64,000 nucleotides of DNA from Pontiella agarivorans (GTDB lineage: Bacteria; Verrucomicrobiota; Kiritimatiellia; Kiritimatiellales; Pontiellaceae), in contig NZ_JARVCO010000010.1 of assembly GCF_034531395.1 (NCBI RefSeq), positions 992,001 through 1,056,000 of the forward strand. The letters run 5' to 3'. The position numbers were made by a program, and so were the translations under genes. The notes below the pieces were generated by a model, which made no database searches, was not told the DNA's origin, and worked only from the letters and a program-made list of their open reading frames with translations. Of this stretch, positions 7,530-16,879 are shown one piece after another. Positions within the stretch are counted from its first letter, which is position 1. Every line of letters starts with the position of its first letter.

Positions 7530-8858
7530 ATGTTTGGTTGGAAAAAGACAGTCAGGGAGAGCGAAGCGCTGCCGCCGCCAACGGGGGTGGCAGAAATCGT
7601 ATTCTGTATTTACGACGATAAAAAGCGGCTGAAGCATCGGTTTTCCGCCCGTTCGGGGTTGGAGGCGGAGCAACGGTTTCGCTTTCTGCAGGAGCCGGAG
7701 GGAGCCATGGAGCATGTTTTGCTGGCTGAAGCGGCAGGGAGTTATCGGCCGGTATCCATGCAGTTTGCTTATGATGCCGGGAGGAACAGTTATCTGCACA
7801 TTCTTCCGTTCGAACAGCAAAGGGGGAAGTGGTTCTTCTGTTCTGTTCAGATTGGGGTGGAACGGGCGGATACTGATTCAGGCGGGGCGCAGTTTGCGGC
7901 GGCCCTGAGGGATCGCCGAGTCGGGCTCATTCTGGCCAACGGGGAGAACGAGGTTGTCTCGACGAGCTCGGAGCTTCCGGATGCCTTTGGGTATTCGGCA
8001 GAGGTGTTACAGGGGTTGCGCCTTTCGGAACTTTTCAGTGAATCGGATCTGCGGCTGATGCTGCAGGGGGAAGCGGATACCCATCAGCCGGTGCTGAACG
8101 GGACATTTCATGGTCTGGATGGGACGAAACGTGATGTTGAAGTGAGAAAATATTCTGCACCGGATGATTACGCGCTTTATGCGGTTGCTGATGTGACGCG
8201 GGCTCAACTGAATGAGGAGATTACGGCAGTTACAACGCGCGAGCGGCGTCGCATCGGGCAGGATTTGCATGACTCAATCGGGCAGTTGTTGACCGGGATC
8301 AGCCTGCTGAGCCGGTCGCTGGCCAACAGTCTGCAGCGGGCGGGCAGTGCGGACCATGAAGATGCGGTGCAGATTTCTGAACTGGCGGATGATGCCAGTA
8401 ATCAGATCCGTCAGATTTCGCGGGGGCTGATGCCGATGGAGGTGGTGAGTCGTGGCCTGTATCCCTCGCTTCGTGAACTGGCCAGGACGGTCCGGGAGAG
8501 TTGTGGCGTGGCGTGCGAGGCGGTTATTGATGAGGAGCTGTCATTTAGTGATGGTGCGGTGGAGACGCACTTGTATCGTATTGCGCAGGAAGCGGTGAAT
8601 AATGCGGTGCGCCATTCTGGTGGAAACCGTATTGTGCTTCATCTTTCTGCCGTGAACGGTAATCCCCAGCTTGAAGTTCATGATAACGGAAGGTGGCGGA
8701 ATATTATGGAATCAGGCGGCGGGATCGGGCTCAAAACGATGGAGTACCGCGCATCGGTTATTAATGGTCAGCTGAAAATCGGCCGGGTTGAAAACGGGGG
8801 CACGAGTGTGGTGTGCCGGCTCAAGGCAGAAGACGTTCTGGAAACAAAGGTGATTTAA
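7530..8858 (+). CDS. Histidine kinase, NarX/DegS (HisKA_3) type
   Basis: It has about 442 residues from ATG 7530, which has AAGG five bases upstream; a GTG start at 7452 lacks a ribosome site. There is no transmembrane helix, so it should be cytoplasmic. An N-terminal unassigned region (about 1-130) is followed by a PAS-like segment (about 135-230), then the dimerisation box RERRRIGQDLHDSIGQ with phospho-acceptor His247 and a HATPase_c domain (IAQEAVNNAVRHSG, then HDNGRW and GGGIGLKTME). The DxGxG box is altered to DNGRW. The response regulator follows after two bases, so they form a cognate pair. Confidence 0.92.
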   Translation: MFGWKKTVRESEALPPPTGVAEIVFCIYDDKKRLKHRFSARSGLEAEQRFRFLQEPEGAMEHVLLAEAAGSYRPVSMQFAYDAGRNSYLHILPFEQQRGKWFFCSVQIGVERADTDSGGAQFAAALRDRRVGLILANGENEVVSTSSELPDAFGYSAEVLQGLRLSELFSESDLRLMLQGEADTHQPVLNGTFHGLDGTKRDVEVRKYSAPDDYALYAVADVTRAQLNEEITAVTTRERRRIGQDLHDSIGQLLTGISLLSRSLANSLQRAGSADHEDAVQISELADDASNQIRQISRGLMPMEVVSRGLYPSLRELARTVRESCGVACEAVIDEELSFSDGAVETHLYRIAQEAVNNAVRHSGGNRIVLHLSAVNGNPQLEVHDNGRWRNIMESGGGIGLKTMEYRASVINGQLKIGRVENGGTSVVCRLKAEDVLETKVI

Positions 8859-8860
8859 GA

Positions 8861-9553
8861 ATGACGGCAAAAAAAACGAAGAAACCGGGAACGGGAAAAA
8901 AACAGGTCTATCTGGTGGATGATCACCCGATTGTGCGGCAAGGGCTGATCAAGCTGATTGAGCAGGAGGCTGCGCTGGAAGTGTGCGGTGAGGCCGGGAG
9001 TGTGTCGGAGGCGCTGGCTGAAATTCAGGATGTTGAACCCGACGTGGTTCTGGTGGATATTTCACTGGAAGACTCCAATGGACTTGAGCTGATCAAAACG
9101 ATCGATGACCTCGGGCTGAAAATTCCGACGCTGGTGCTTTCAATGCACGATGAATCGCTTTATGCCGAGCATGCACTGAAAGCGGGGGCAAGCGGTTATG
9201 TGATGAAACAGGCGGCGGCGACCACACTGGTGCAGGCGATTGAAAAAGTGCTCGACGGCGAAATTTATGTGAGCAAGGCCATGTCTTCACATATGCTGAA
9301 GATGGCCTTCCGTAGCGGCGGGGAGAAAAGCCGCGGCGGCACAGAGGCCTTGAGCCTGCGCGAGCTGGAGGTTTTCGAGCTGATCGGTCGCGGAAATTCT
9401 ACGCGTGAAATTGCTGAGCAGTTGAATCTGAGCGTAAAGACGATTGAGACCTATCGTGCACATATCAAGGATAAGCTGCATCTGCGCAGCGGTACAGAGC
9501 TGATGCAGAAAGCGATCCATTGGGTGGAGAATGAATCGCACCGGATCAATTGA
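8861..9553 (+). CDS. LuxR/NarL-family response regulator
   Basis: The product has 230 residues. ATG 8861 lies two bases after the kinase stop, with AAAGG upstream. The receiver domain shows the acidic pair in YLVDDHPIVRQG, the phospho-acceptor Asp66 in VVLVDISLED, and K in YVMKQ. The C-terminal LuxR helix-turn-helix is LSLRELEVFELIGRGNSTRE with LSVKTIETYRAH. It likely regulates transcription after phosphorylation by the kinase. The pilus operon starts about 300 bases downstream and is a plausible target, but this is inferred from position only. Confidence 0.93.
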   Translation: MTAKKTKKPGTGKKQVYLVDDHPIVRQGLIKLIEQEAALEVCGEAGSVSEALAEIQDVEPDVVLVDISLEDSNGLELIKTIDDLGLKIPTLVLSMHDESLYAEHALKAGASGYVMKQAAATTLVQAIEKVLDGEIYVSKAMSSHMLKMAFRSGGEKSRGGTEALSLRELEVFELIGRGNSTREIAEQLNLSVKTIETYRAHIKDKLHLRSGTELMQKAIHWVENESHRIN

Positions 9554-9854
9554 GATCCGCCCGTTTCAGTGTCTGCAAGGTCATTTCCGGCTATCAGGAA
9601 TTCCCCTATAGCCGGGGTTCCGTTTCCCCTAATTCATTTCCGGGGGGTTTTACCATAGTTCTTTTCAGTTGTTGCCCGTCTTGTGGATCTGAGTAGTTGG
9701 CGTAAGTTAAGTGGGTGGCAGGGAGCTTTCACCGAAAAGGGCATCGTATGGTATGGAAGAGTTTCGGGTGCGGGTTCTATTTGGAAAAGGGCTGCGGTTG
9801 TTACGGCCGGGTAGATGCTTCATCCGGTGTGTGCCCAATAATAAGGAGAAAGTC
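9554..9854. promoter_or_regulatory. Upstream region of the pilus operon with TTCCCCTA direct repeats
   Basis: These 300 bases lie between the response regulator and the secretin gene. TTCCCCTA occurs at 9601-9608 and again at 9624-9631, a spacing of 23 bases, with G runs between and after them that can form small hairpins (CCCC...GGGG). This may be a regulator site or part of a leader. I see no clear -35/-10 pair. The secretin frame is open upstream to 9711, but that part has no ribosome site. Confidence 0.35.
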
Positions 9855-11585
9855 ATGATTAAGCAGTTGAATACATCACGCGTACTGCGCTCTCCGGCGG
9901 GAGTGTTCGTTTTTCTCGTGTGGGTGCAAATGGGGGCGGTTGCGCAGGTGGCTTCAGAGGCGGGGGAGGCCCGTACGCAGATAATCGAGCCGGAAACGAA
10001 TAATATCAAAGCCTCGGAATATGTCTCTATTAATGTCAAAGATGCCAATATTGCTGAAGTGCTGAAAGCGTATTCCCTGCAGACGGGACAGAGTATTGTG
10101 GTTGGGCCCGACGTGGTTTCCGACAGTGTGAATGTGCGCCTGAATAATATTCCGTGGGAAGAGGCGCTTGATGTTATTCTGAAGCCTTACGGTTTTGGAT
10201 ATCGTGTGGTCGGCGATACCATCGTGATCAGCAAGTTGGAAAATATTGTGACTGTTGAAGGCATTGAACCGCTGGTTTCCGAGGTCTTCCGCCTCGGTTA
10301 CCGGGATGCGTATGATATACAGGCGATCATCGAGGCGCAGCTGAGTGCGCGCGGAAAATACACGATTCTCGAAACCAAGAGTCTGCCGGGATGGGAGTTC
10401 GGTGGCGAAGGATCGAGCAGTGGTGCGGCGACTGAGGGCGGTGTGCGTCAGCGCAGGGTGCGAGAAGAAATCCGAAAAAGTAAAACCATTGTTGTGACCG
10501 ACGTGCCTTCGGCGATCACCAAAATTGAAAAAATTATTAAAAAGATTGATGTGATGCCGGAGCAGGTTCTGATTGAGGCGAAATTTCTTGAGATCTCGAA
10601 GGGGGCCGGATCGGATATCGGATTGGATTATGTTCAAGGGTTGGAAAATGTTGATGACTCCCTGCAGAGCAGCGGGAGTTCGCTTCAGCCGCAATCCGTA
10701 AACTCGGATGTTCTGAAAGTACTCAACAGTGTGTCCGGTTATCCCAATCCGCTGAATACGGCGGCCGCCGGCGGTTACGGAATGGATGAAGGGTTGCGTC
10801 TGTCGCATGCCCTTATCGGGGACTGGGGAGCGGAAATGCTCTTCAAATTTATTGCTCAGGACGATGATTCCAACATTCTTTCCGCACCGCGCGTATTGAC
10901 TTTGAATAATCAGGAAGCGGCGATTTTGGTTGGCGAAAAATTTCCAATTATTGAATCGCAGAACAACACTGGAAGCGGAAGCTCGATAACATCTACGAGC
11001 CTGGACTATTATGAAAACATCGGTATTCAGTTGAATGTAATCCCGCAGGTGTGTGCAGATGAGTATGTGAATATGATTGTGCACCCGGCGGTCAGTCAGA
11101 TTCAGGGGTATGAATCAGGATTGGTTACCGCCGGATCGGATGTTCAGTCCGGTACGCGCTATCCCATCCTCGACATCCGTGAGGCGGAGACCCAGATTAT
11201 GATCAAAAGCGACCAGACCGCTATCATCGGGGGCCTCCAGGAAGAGCGGGATAAAGAGATTATCAAAAAAATTCCGATCCTCGGTGATATACCTTTTCTG
11301 GGTCGCCTGTTCCGTCGCGAAACCCTTTCCAAAGAGAAGATCGATCTGCTCATTTTTATCAAGGCATCGGTTGTGGATACTGAATCCTATCAGATGGACT
11401 CCGCTGCGGCGCATGCCCGCCGGGTCAAGCTTATGGAACTTGATCTGCTGCAGCCGGATGTCGCCGATAAGGCGGTCTCGAATCCGGCTGAAACCGCGGC
11501 CTCTGTGAGGGACAGTGCGCAAATTCTGGCTTTGGTTCAGGATAAGAATTCCACGATGACGACTAATGCACCGACTACAAAATGA
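9855..11585 (+). CDS. Secretin (PilQ/MshL/GspD-type outer-membrane channel)
   Basis: The product has 576 residues. ATG 9855 has AAGGAGA five bases upstream. A signal peptide (about 1-34) precedes an STN-like domain (SINVKDANIAEVLKAYSLQT, about 55-130), a secretin N-domain with KTIVVTDVPSAITKIEKIIK, and the C-terminal secretin domain with ILSAPRVLTLNNQEAAILVG and KKIPILGDIPFLGRLFRR. Fifteen-subunit-type outer-membrane pores of this family let pili or secreted proteins pass. Being first in an operon with PilM/N/O-like genes, it is closer to PilQ/MshL than to a classical GspD. There is no AMIN domain. Confidence 0.92.
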   Translation: MIKQLNTSRVLRSPAGVFVFLVWVQMGAVAQVASEAGEARTQIIEPETNNIKASEYVSINVKDANIAEVLKAYSLQTGQSIVVGPDVVSDSVNVRLNNIPWEEALDVILKPYGFGYRVVGDTIVISKLENIVTVEGIEPLVSEVFRLGYRDAYDIQAIIEAQLSARGKYTILETKSLPGWEFGGEGSSSGAATEGGVRQRRVREEIRKSKTIVVTDVPSAITKIEKIIKKIDVMPEQVLIEAKFLEISKGAGSDIGLDYVQGLENVDDSLQSSGSSLQPQSVNSDVLKVLNSVSGYPNPLNTAAAGGYGMDEGLRLSHALIGDWGAEMLFKFIAQDDDSNILSAPRVLTLNNQEAAILVGEKFPIIESQNNTGSGSSITSTSLDYYENIGIQLNVIPQVCADEYVNMIVHPAVSQIQGYESGLVTAGSDVQSGTRYPILDIREAETQIMIKSDQTAIIGGLQEERDKEIIKKIPILGDIPFLGRLFRRETLSKEKIDLLIFIKASVVDTESYQMDSAAAHARRVKLMELDLLQPDVADKAVSNPAETAASVRDSAQILALVQDKNSTMTTNAPTTK

Positions 11586-11628
11586 ATAATCCGGAAACAT
11601 TAAAGCTCGTAGTAAAGGACTGCACGGA

Positions 11629-13338
11629 ATGATTATCGACCAACTCAGCGAAATGATGATTCGGAGCGGCCGGGTCGGTACGCCGGAACTGGAAAAGGCT
11701 CTGTCGATCCAGGAGGAGACTGACCAGGTTCTTACGGATATTCTGATTCGTGAAGAACTGGCATCGCCGGAAGATATTGCGCGGACTTTTTCCGACCTGC
11801 TGAATATCCCGTATCTGGAACTGGGGGAGGAATTTCATCTTCAACGTGATGAATATGACATGATTCCTGAGTCGGTGGCCCGCCGTTTCTGCCTGATTCC
11901 TCTCGTGAAAGAGGAAGGAGTGGCGATTACGGTGGTGATGAAAAATCCGCTGGATATGGATGCGGTGGATACGGTGCGGTCGCTGACATCGTTTGAAATT
12001 CACAAGGCCGTCAGCACTGAGGCGAAAATCAAGGCGGTTATCGACAAATGCTATCGTGAAGAAGCCTATGTTGAAGCCGGACTTCAGGATATTGTTGATG
12101 TTGAAGCCGCAGGAAAAAACGGCGGGCTTGAAACCAGCCTCGGGGATGTGGATCAGCTTATTGTTCATGCCAACGATGCTCCCGTGGTCCGTTATGTAAA
12201 CCTGCTGTTGATGGAGGCGGTTCGTGACGGTGCATCGGATATTCATTTTGAACCGGGCGAGCACAGCTGCACGGTGCGCCTGCGTATTGATGGAACGCTG
12301 CATCCGGTCACTCCCCCGCCGAAATCGTTGTATCAGGCGATTATCACCCGAATCAAAATTCTGTCTGAGATGGATATTGCGGAACGTCGTCTCCCGCTGG
12401 ATGGACGGTTCAAGTTTAAATTTTCCGGGCGGGTTGTTGATGTGCGTGTTTCTTCGATGCCGCTGGTTTTCGGGGAGAAAGTGGTGATGCGTATTCTGGA
12501 TAAGCAGAGTCTGCTGCTCGATCTGGAGGATATCGGCTTTGAAGGCGAAAACCTCAAACGTTTCCGGGAGATCCTCGGTATGCCGAACGGGATTGTTCTG
12601 CTTACGGGACCGACGGGATCGGGAAAAACGACGACGTTATACAGTGCCCTGCAGATTCTGAAAAGCCCGACCCGGAATGTCCAGACGGTGGAAGATCCGG
12701 TGGAATATCTGATTGAAGGTATCAACCAGATGCCGACGCGGCCGAAGATCGGGCTGACTTTTGCAGAATGTCTTCGCCATATTCTGCGTCAGGATCCGGA
12801 TGCGGTCATGATCGGTGAGATCCGCGATGCAGAGACCGCCGAGATCGCCATGCGGGCTTCGCTGACCGGTCATCTTGTTTTGAGCACGCTGCATACAAAT
12901 GATGCGACATCGTCGTTCAGCCGTCTGCGCGATATAGGGATCCCATCCTATCTTACGGCGGCTACGATGCGCCTTATTATTGCTCAGCGGCTTGTGAAAA
13001 CGATCTGTCCAAACTGTAAAACGATTTATCAGCCGGACGCCGGCGAGCTGGAGTGGGTTAAGCCGATCTATCCGGATGCGCAGGACTGGACCTATTATCA
13101 TGGAAAAGGGTGCAACCACTGCCGTAACAGCGGGTTGAAGGGCCGCCGTGCTATTTTTGAGTTTATGGAGATTTCTCCGGCGATCCGGGAAATGGTGCAC
13201 GATGAGGTTGATGATCTTACGTTGCGACGGAAAGCGGTAGAGAGCGGTATGCAGACGCTGGCGGAAAACGGATTCCAGCGTGTGCGTGAGGGACAGACCA
13301 CGATCGGTGAAGCGATCAACGTTTGTGTGGTTGAATAA
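11629..13338 (+). CDS. Type IV pilus/type II secretion assembly ATPase (PilB/GspE)
   Basis: The product has 569 residues. An N-terminal MshEN-like domain (about 1-150) is followed by the ATPase core with Walker A GPTGSGKTT at residues 327-335, Walker B-type DPDAVMIGEIRDAETAE and a His box. Near the C-terminus a four-Cys zinc motif (CPNCK ... GCNHC) is present, as in PilB and GspE. It powers pilin extrusion from the inner-membrane platform. It lies 43 bases after the secretin and 13 before the platform protein. Confidence 0.95.
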   Translation: MIIDQLSEMMIRSGRVGTPELEKALSIQEETDQVLTDILIREELASPEDIARTFSDLLNIPYLELGEEFHLQRDEYDMIPESVARRFCLIPLVKEEGVAITVVMKNPLDMDAVDTVRSLTSFEIHKAVSTEAKIKAVIDKCYREEAYVEAGLQDIVDVEAAGKNGGLETSLGDVDQLIVHANDAPVVRYVNLLLMEAVRDGASDIHFEPGEHSCTVRLRIDGTLHPVTPPPKSLYQAIITRIKILSEMDIAERRLPLDGRFKFKFSGRVVDVRVSSMPLVFGEKVVMRILDKQSLLLDLEDIGFEGENLKRFREILGMPNGIVLLTGPTGSGKTTTLYSALQILKSPTRNVQTVEDPVEYLIEGINQMPTRPKIGLTFAECLRHILRQDPDAVMIGEIRDAETAEIAMRASLTGHLVLSTLHTNDATSSFSRLRDIGIPSYLTAATMRLIIAQRLVKTICPNCKTIYQPDAGELEWVKPIYPDAQDWTYYHGKGCNHCRNSGLKGRRAIFEFMEISPAIREMVHDEVDDLTLRRKAVESGMQTLAENGFQRVREGQTTIGEAINVCVVE

Positions 13339-13351
13339 TCAGAGTCAGGAT

Positions 13352-14617
13352 ATGCCACTTTTCAGTTATATTGCGAAAACAAATGAAGGACAGGAGGTCC
13401 GGTCCTCGCTGGAGGCCGGGACGCGTCTGGAAGCGTTGGAGTCGCTTCGTAAAAAAGGACTAACCGTTATTGATCTTTTCAATGCCGAAGAGAAAGCTCG
13501 GCCGGCGGCGGGTGCTTCGACTGAGGCGCTGAAATTGGCTTCTCCATCAGGAAAGCCGCGCCGGAGCTTTTCTTTTTCTTCCAAAGTCAAGATGACGGAC
13601 CTGGCTGTTTTCTGCCGTCAGCTGGCCATTTCGGTAAATGCCGGGGTTCCGTTGCGTGATGCGATTGAGGGTATCGGGATGGAGCTCGAGCAGCCGGTCC
13701 TTAAGCGTGTCAGCCGGGATATGGTTCAGCAGCTTCATGACGGACAGAGCTTTTCTGAGGTAATCCGCCGTCATCCGAAAGTGTTCAACGAAATGTTCTA
13801 CGGGTTGGTCAAGGTGGCGGAGGAATCGGGAAAACTTCCTGAAACCCTGAGCCAGCTGGCTTCCTATCTGGAACGTGCGGACCGCTTGCAGCGTCGTATC
13901 CGTGCATTAGCGGCTTATCCGGTTTTTATCGGCATTTTTTTCTTGGTGATTTGTCTGATTATGACGCTGTTTATTCTGCCGCGCTTTACAGAGATTTTCA
14001 GTGGTCTGGGTGCCGAGCTTCCGGTTTTCACGAAAATTATTTTTTCGGTGAATACCTTCTTCGTGGATAATTTTCTGTTGATTCTAATCGGGGTGTCGTT
14101 GTTGGTGATGTCATTGGTTTTTTATGGACGCAGCTCTTCAGGCTCGTACCGCAAGGATCTGATCAAGCTGAAGGCTCCTTATGCCGGGGGCTGCCTGAAA
14201 AAATATATACTGGCCCGTTTCTGTCGCAGTCTGGCGATTATGGTGAACAGCGGGGTGCCCATTTCAAACGCCCTCGAAATCTGTGCGCATGCCACAGGCA
14301 ACCAGTTGCTGAAGCGCAACGTGATGGGGGTGCGTGAAATGATTATGACGGGTAACCGGATTTCCGCCAGTCTGGATAAGGCGGGGATTTTTCCAGGACT
14401 GATTGTGCGTATGGTCGCGGTTGGGGAGGATTCCGGACAGTTGCCGGAGGTGCTCGATAATGTGTCGGAACTGTATGAGGATCAGGTAGAGGTTTCTATC
14501 ATGACAACTATGGCGCTGTTCGAACCCTTGATCATCTGTGTGTTCGGAGCCTTTATTCTGATACTGGTTCTTGCGATTTATCTGCCGATTTTCACGGTTT
14601 CCATGAATATGAGATAA
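13352..14617 (+). CDS. Inner-membrane platform protein (PilC/GspF)
   Basis: The product has 421 residues from ATG 13352; the frame is open upstream but overlaps the ATPase gene. Two GspF domains (FCRQLAISVNAGVPLRDAI and FCRSLAIMVNSGVPISNAL) flank membrane segments near residues 190-215 and 240-265, with a last helix near the C-terminus. This is the canonical three-helix platform that the ATPase rotates. The ribosome site is weak (AGGA very close to ATG), consistent with translational coupling to the ATPase gene. Confidence 0.95.
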   Translation: MPLFSYIAKTNEGQEVRSSLEAGTRLEALESLRKKGLTVIDLFNAEEKARPAAGASTEALKLASPSGKPRRSFSFSSKVKMTDLAVFCRQLAISVNAGVPLRDAIEGIGMELEQPVLKRVSRDMVQQLHDGQSFSEVIRRHPKVFNEMFYGLVKVAEESGKLPETLSQLASYLERADRLQRRIRALAAYPVFIGIFFLVICLIMTLFILPRFTEIFSGLGAELPVFTKIIFSVNTFFVDNFLLILIGVSLLVMSLVFYGRSSSGSYRKDLIKLKAPYAGGCLKKYILARFCRSLAIMVNSGVPISNALEICAHATGNQLLKRNVMGVREMIMTGNRISASLDKAGIFPGLIVRMVAVGEDSGQLPEVLDNVSELYEDQVEVSIMTTMALFEPLIICVFGAFILILVLAIYLPIFTVSMNMR

Positions 14618-14631
14618 ACGGAAGGGGGCAT

Positions 14632-14727
14632 ATGACTTCTGAAAGTGAGCGATTACGAAGAGAGCAATACATACAAACGGATAAACTGAGTGTGGGTAAG
14701 GGGGCCCGCAGAGTCGAATGTAAATAA
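14632..14727 (+). CDS. Possible 31-residue leader or small protein before the pilin gene
   Basis: ATG 14632 follows AAGGGGG. The frame runs 31 codons (MTSESERLRR ... RVECK) to TAA 14725-14727, 21 bases before the pilin start. It is charged, lacks hydrophobic segments, and has no recognisable family. It could be a small protein, a translated leader that affects pilin expression, or chance. Confidence 0.3.
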   Translation: MTSESERLRREQYIQTDKLSVGKGARRVECK

Positions 14728-14748
14728 GGTAATGACAAGGAGAATACT

Positions 14749-15168
14749 ATGAAAAACATGAAGCAGAAAAAAGCAGGTTTCACGCTCGTAGAGCTGATGG
14801 TAGTTGCCATTATTGTGGCTATTCTGGCAGCGGTTGCTATTCCGCTGATGACGGGGAATACTGATCGGGCCATTGCAACAGAGGCCCAGGCCGGCTGCGG
14901 CACAATAGGGACAGCCATCCGGATGGCCTCGGTAGAGGGAACCGCAGTATCTTCCGGTATGGAACTCGATAGTCTTCCGGGTATTAGCAACGGGGATTTG
15001 ACCGGAAATTACTATAATCATGGTGATTACAGCCTTGTATCCTATACCGCCAACAATGAGTATTCCGTCTCGGCTGCGGCAAATGCGACCAAGGGTGGTG
15101 TTTTTGTTCAGATGAACGTGACGCCCGAAGGAACAACATGGGCTTACGAAGAACCTGACGCAGAGTAA
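14749..15168 (+). CDS. Major type IV pilin/GspG-like pseudopilin
   Basis: The product has 139 residues. It has a perfect AAGGAG ribosome site. The short leader MKNMKQKKAG is cut before FTLVELM by a prepilin peptidase, followed by the hydrophobic helix MVVAIIVAILAAVAIPL with Glu at +5. The globular part has one Cys only, so no pilin disulfide loop. The strong ribosome site and a terminator-like hairpin just behind it suggest higher expression than its operon neighbours, which fits a major subunit. Confidence 0.93.
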   Translation: MKNMKQKKAGFTLVELMVVAIIVAILAAVAIPLMTGNTDRAIATEAQAGCGTIGTAIRMASVEGTAVSSGMELDSLPGISNGDLTGNYYNHGDYSLVSYTANNEYSVSAAANATKGGVFVQMNVTPEGTTWAYEEPDAE

Positions 15169-15183
15169 TCTGGTCTATTCAGC

Positions 15184-15222
15184 AGCCCCTCCTTCCCGGA
15201 CTGAGCGAAGGACGGGGCTTTT
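15184..15222 (+). terminator. Hairpin after the pilin gene
   Basis: AGCCCC-T-CCTTC pairs with GAAGG-AC-GGGGCT across a short loop, and TTTT follows. The stem is interrupted by a small bulge, so it is likely a partial terminator that lets some transcripts continue into pilM. Confidence 0.65.
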
Positions 15223-15247
15223 ATAACCCCGGAAGCGGAGCTAATCA

Positions 15248-16195
15248 GTGAGTGGTGTGAGCAGAGAAAACATTGCCGGTATCAATATTGCCGACGGTGT
15301 GGTGAGTGTGTCACGAATCGTTCGGCGGGGCCGTCATAAAATTGCGTTAACGCATGGTGGCTGGATGGAATATGCGCCGGATGCTTCGGAGGATGAAATC
15401 ATTCGGGTGATTGGTCAGCTCTGGAAAAAAACGCGCATGCCGACCCGTACGGTGTGTGTCGGTCTGCATACCCGTTCGCTCTGTCTGAAATATTTTAAAT
15501 ATCCGGATCTTGCGCCGCGCGAGCTCGCCTCGGCATTGAATCTGGAGGCCGAAGAATCGTTGCAGCTTCCTCCGGAGGAAATTGCTTTGGACTGGCATCT
15601 GAACCGACCGAAGAATGATCCCTATACCCAGTTGGGGGAGCAACTGCATGGGATGATGGTAGCGGTTTCGAAGAACGAAGTTAATCAGCAGTTGAATCTG
15701 TTGAAAAAGGCGGGACTCTTTCCGGTGATTACCGATGTGGGCTGCACCTCGCTTTGCAATCTGTTTCTGGCTTTGCGCGGCGATAAAGTGAATGAAAACA
15801 ATGCGGTCTGTGTGGTTAATCTGGCGCGCTACAGCGCAGATATCTCTATTTTGTACAACGACCATTATATTTATCCGCGAACCATCATTTCGCGTTCAGC
15901 CGAATGGTCGAGTAAACTGCAGTATCTGATCGAGAATATCTCCGATGCGTTGCTTTATTATCATGTGAAAGTCGATAAAACACCGGTTACGCAGTTGGCC
16001 CTTACCGGGTTTGTGCCTAAGGAGCCGGAGTTTGTTGCCCAAATACATGATACGATCGGGTTGCCTACGGAAGTGTGGAGTCCGCTCAAAGACGATCATT
16101 TCATTGTATCGCATAAGGTAAGGTCAACGAAGCATCGTGATGTGATCTCCCCGCTGATGACTACCAGTCTTGGACTGGGACTGAGGAACACCTGA
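15248..16195 (+). CDS. pilM: PilM-like actin-fold assembly protein
   Basis: The product has 315 residues. The start is GTG 15248 with GGAG seven bases upstream. The sequence begins NIAGINIADGVVSVSRI, an FtsA/PilM-type nucleotide-binding opening. It carries ELASALNLEAEESLQLPPEE, the segment common in PilM proteins, and VTDVGCTSLCNLF (interdomain region). PilM is a cytoplasmic ATP-binding protein that binds the N-terminus of PilN. It is followed by PilN/O/P-like genes in the usual order. Confidence 0.88.
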   Translation: MSGVSRENIAGINIADGVVSVSRIVRRGRHKIALTHGGWMEYAPDASEDEIIRVIGQLWKKTRMPTRTVCVGLHTRSLCLKYFKYPDLAPRELASALNLEAEESLQLPPEEIALDWHLNRPKNDPYTQLGEQLHGMMVAVSKNEVNQQLNLLKKAGLFPVITDVGCTSLCNLFLALRGDKVNENNAVCVVNLARYSADISILYNDHYIYPRTIISRSAEWSSKLQYLIENISDALLYYHVKVDKTPVTQLALTGFVPKEPEFVAQIHDTIGLPTEVWSPLKDDHFIVSHKVRSTKHRDVISPLMTTSLGLGLRNT

Positions 16196-16293
16196 TGAAG
16201 CTGTTTTTAAATCATATCTTTTCAGGGCGTGGAAAAAAGGGTTTGGGTTCTGGCGTTGGAAGCCGCATCCGGGAGTTTGATCATGGCTGCTGA
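16195..16293 (+). CDS. Possible 32-residue overlapping small frame between pilM and the pilN-like gene
   Basis: ATG 16195 overlaps the pilM stop (TGATG) and runs 32 codons to TGA 16291-16293, which overlaps the start of the PilN-like gene at 16283. It is basic and Gly-rich (SGRGKKGLGSGVGSR). This is the layout of a coupling leader. It could equally be chance. Confidence 0.25.
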   Translation: MKLFLNHIFSGRGKKGLGSGVGSRIREFDHGC

Positions 16294-16873
16294 TTTCAAA
16301 ATTAATTTAGCCAAGGACCTGACGAGTACACATGAGGAGCGTGTCCGTTTTTATAACGGCATGTTGATTTATCAGGCGGTCTGCGCCATACTCTTAGTGC
16401 TGGTGGCCTATCTGGCCAGTCTGAACTTGACCACGTTCCTGGCGAACAAAGCGGAACAGCGTGAAATTCTGGCGACTACGGAAGCGGTTCACGGGATTTC
16501 TAAAAGTACTTTCAGAAATCCGCAGGCAGCTTATAACGAGCTGGATGCCTATTCGCGCAGGATTGATTCGCTGAGACATCTGCTGGGCCGGCGGATTCAA
16601 CTGTTGCCGATTGTTTATAATCTTTTCCTTGAACTTCCCGAAGGGGTGGCCTTGCAAAGTCTGTCGGCAGATACGGCTTTGCTTTCATTCGGCTTGGTGA
16701 TGCCGTCACCTACAGCGGATGCTGATGCGGTGAAGGAACTGCGTGCGGCCTGGGAGCGTAACGAAGAGTTGATGCGGCGCGTGTTGAGTATCCGCCCGTT
16801 GACCGGAGAGCGCCGTACGGTCGGCGACCAATCAATGGTCTATATGCAGTTCGAATGCGTTTTAAAAAAGTAG
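16283..16873 (+). CDS. PilN-like inner-membrane assembly protein
   Basis: The product has about 196 residues from ATG 16283, which has GGGAG seven bases upstream; a GTG at 16229 in the same frame is possible. The N-terminus MAADFKINLAKDL is like the PilN motif (I-N-L) that docks on PilM. A transmembrane helix (about 30-52) follows, then a periplasmic coiled coil and small alpha/beta domain. Position between pilM and the PilO-like gene supports the call more than the sequence alone does. Confidence 0.75.
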   Translation: MAADFKINLAKDLTSTHEERVRFYNGMLIYQAVCAILLVLVAYLASLNLTTFLANKAEQREILATTEAVHGISKSTFRNPQAAYNELDAYSRRIDSLRHLLGRRIQLLPIVYNLFLELPEGVALQSLSADTALLSFGLVMPSPTADADAVKELRAAWERNEELMRRVLSIRPLTGERRTVGDQSMVYMQFECVLKK

Positions 16874-16879
16874 GACAGA

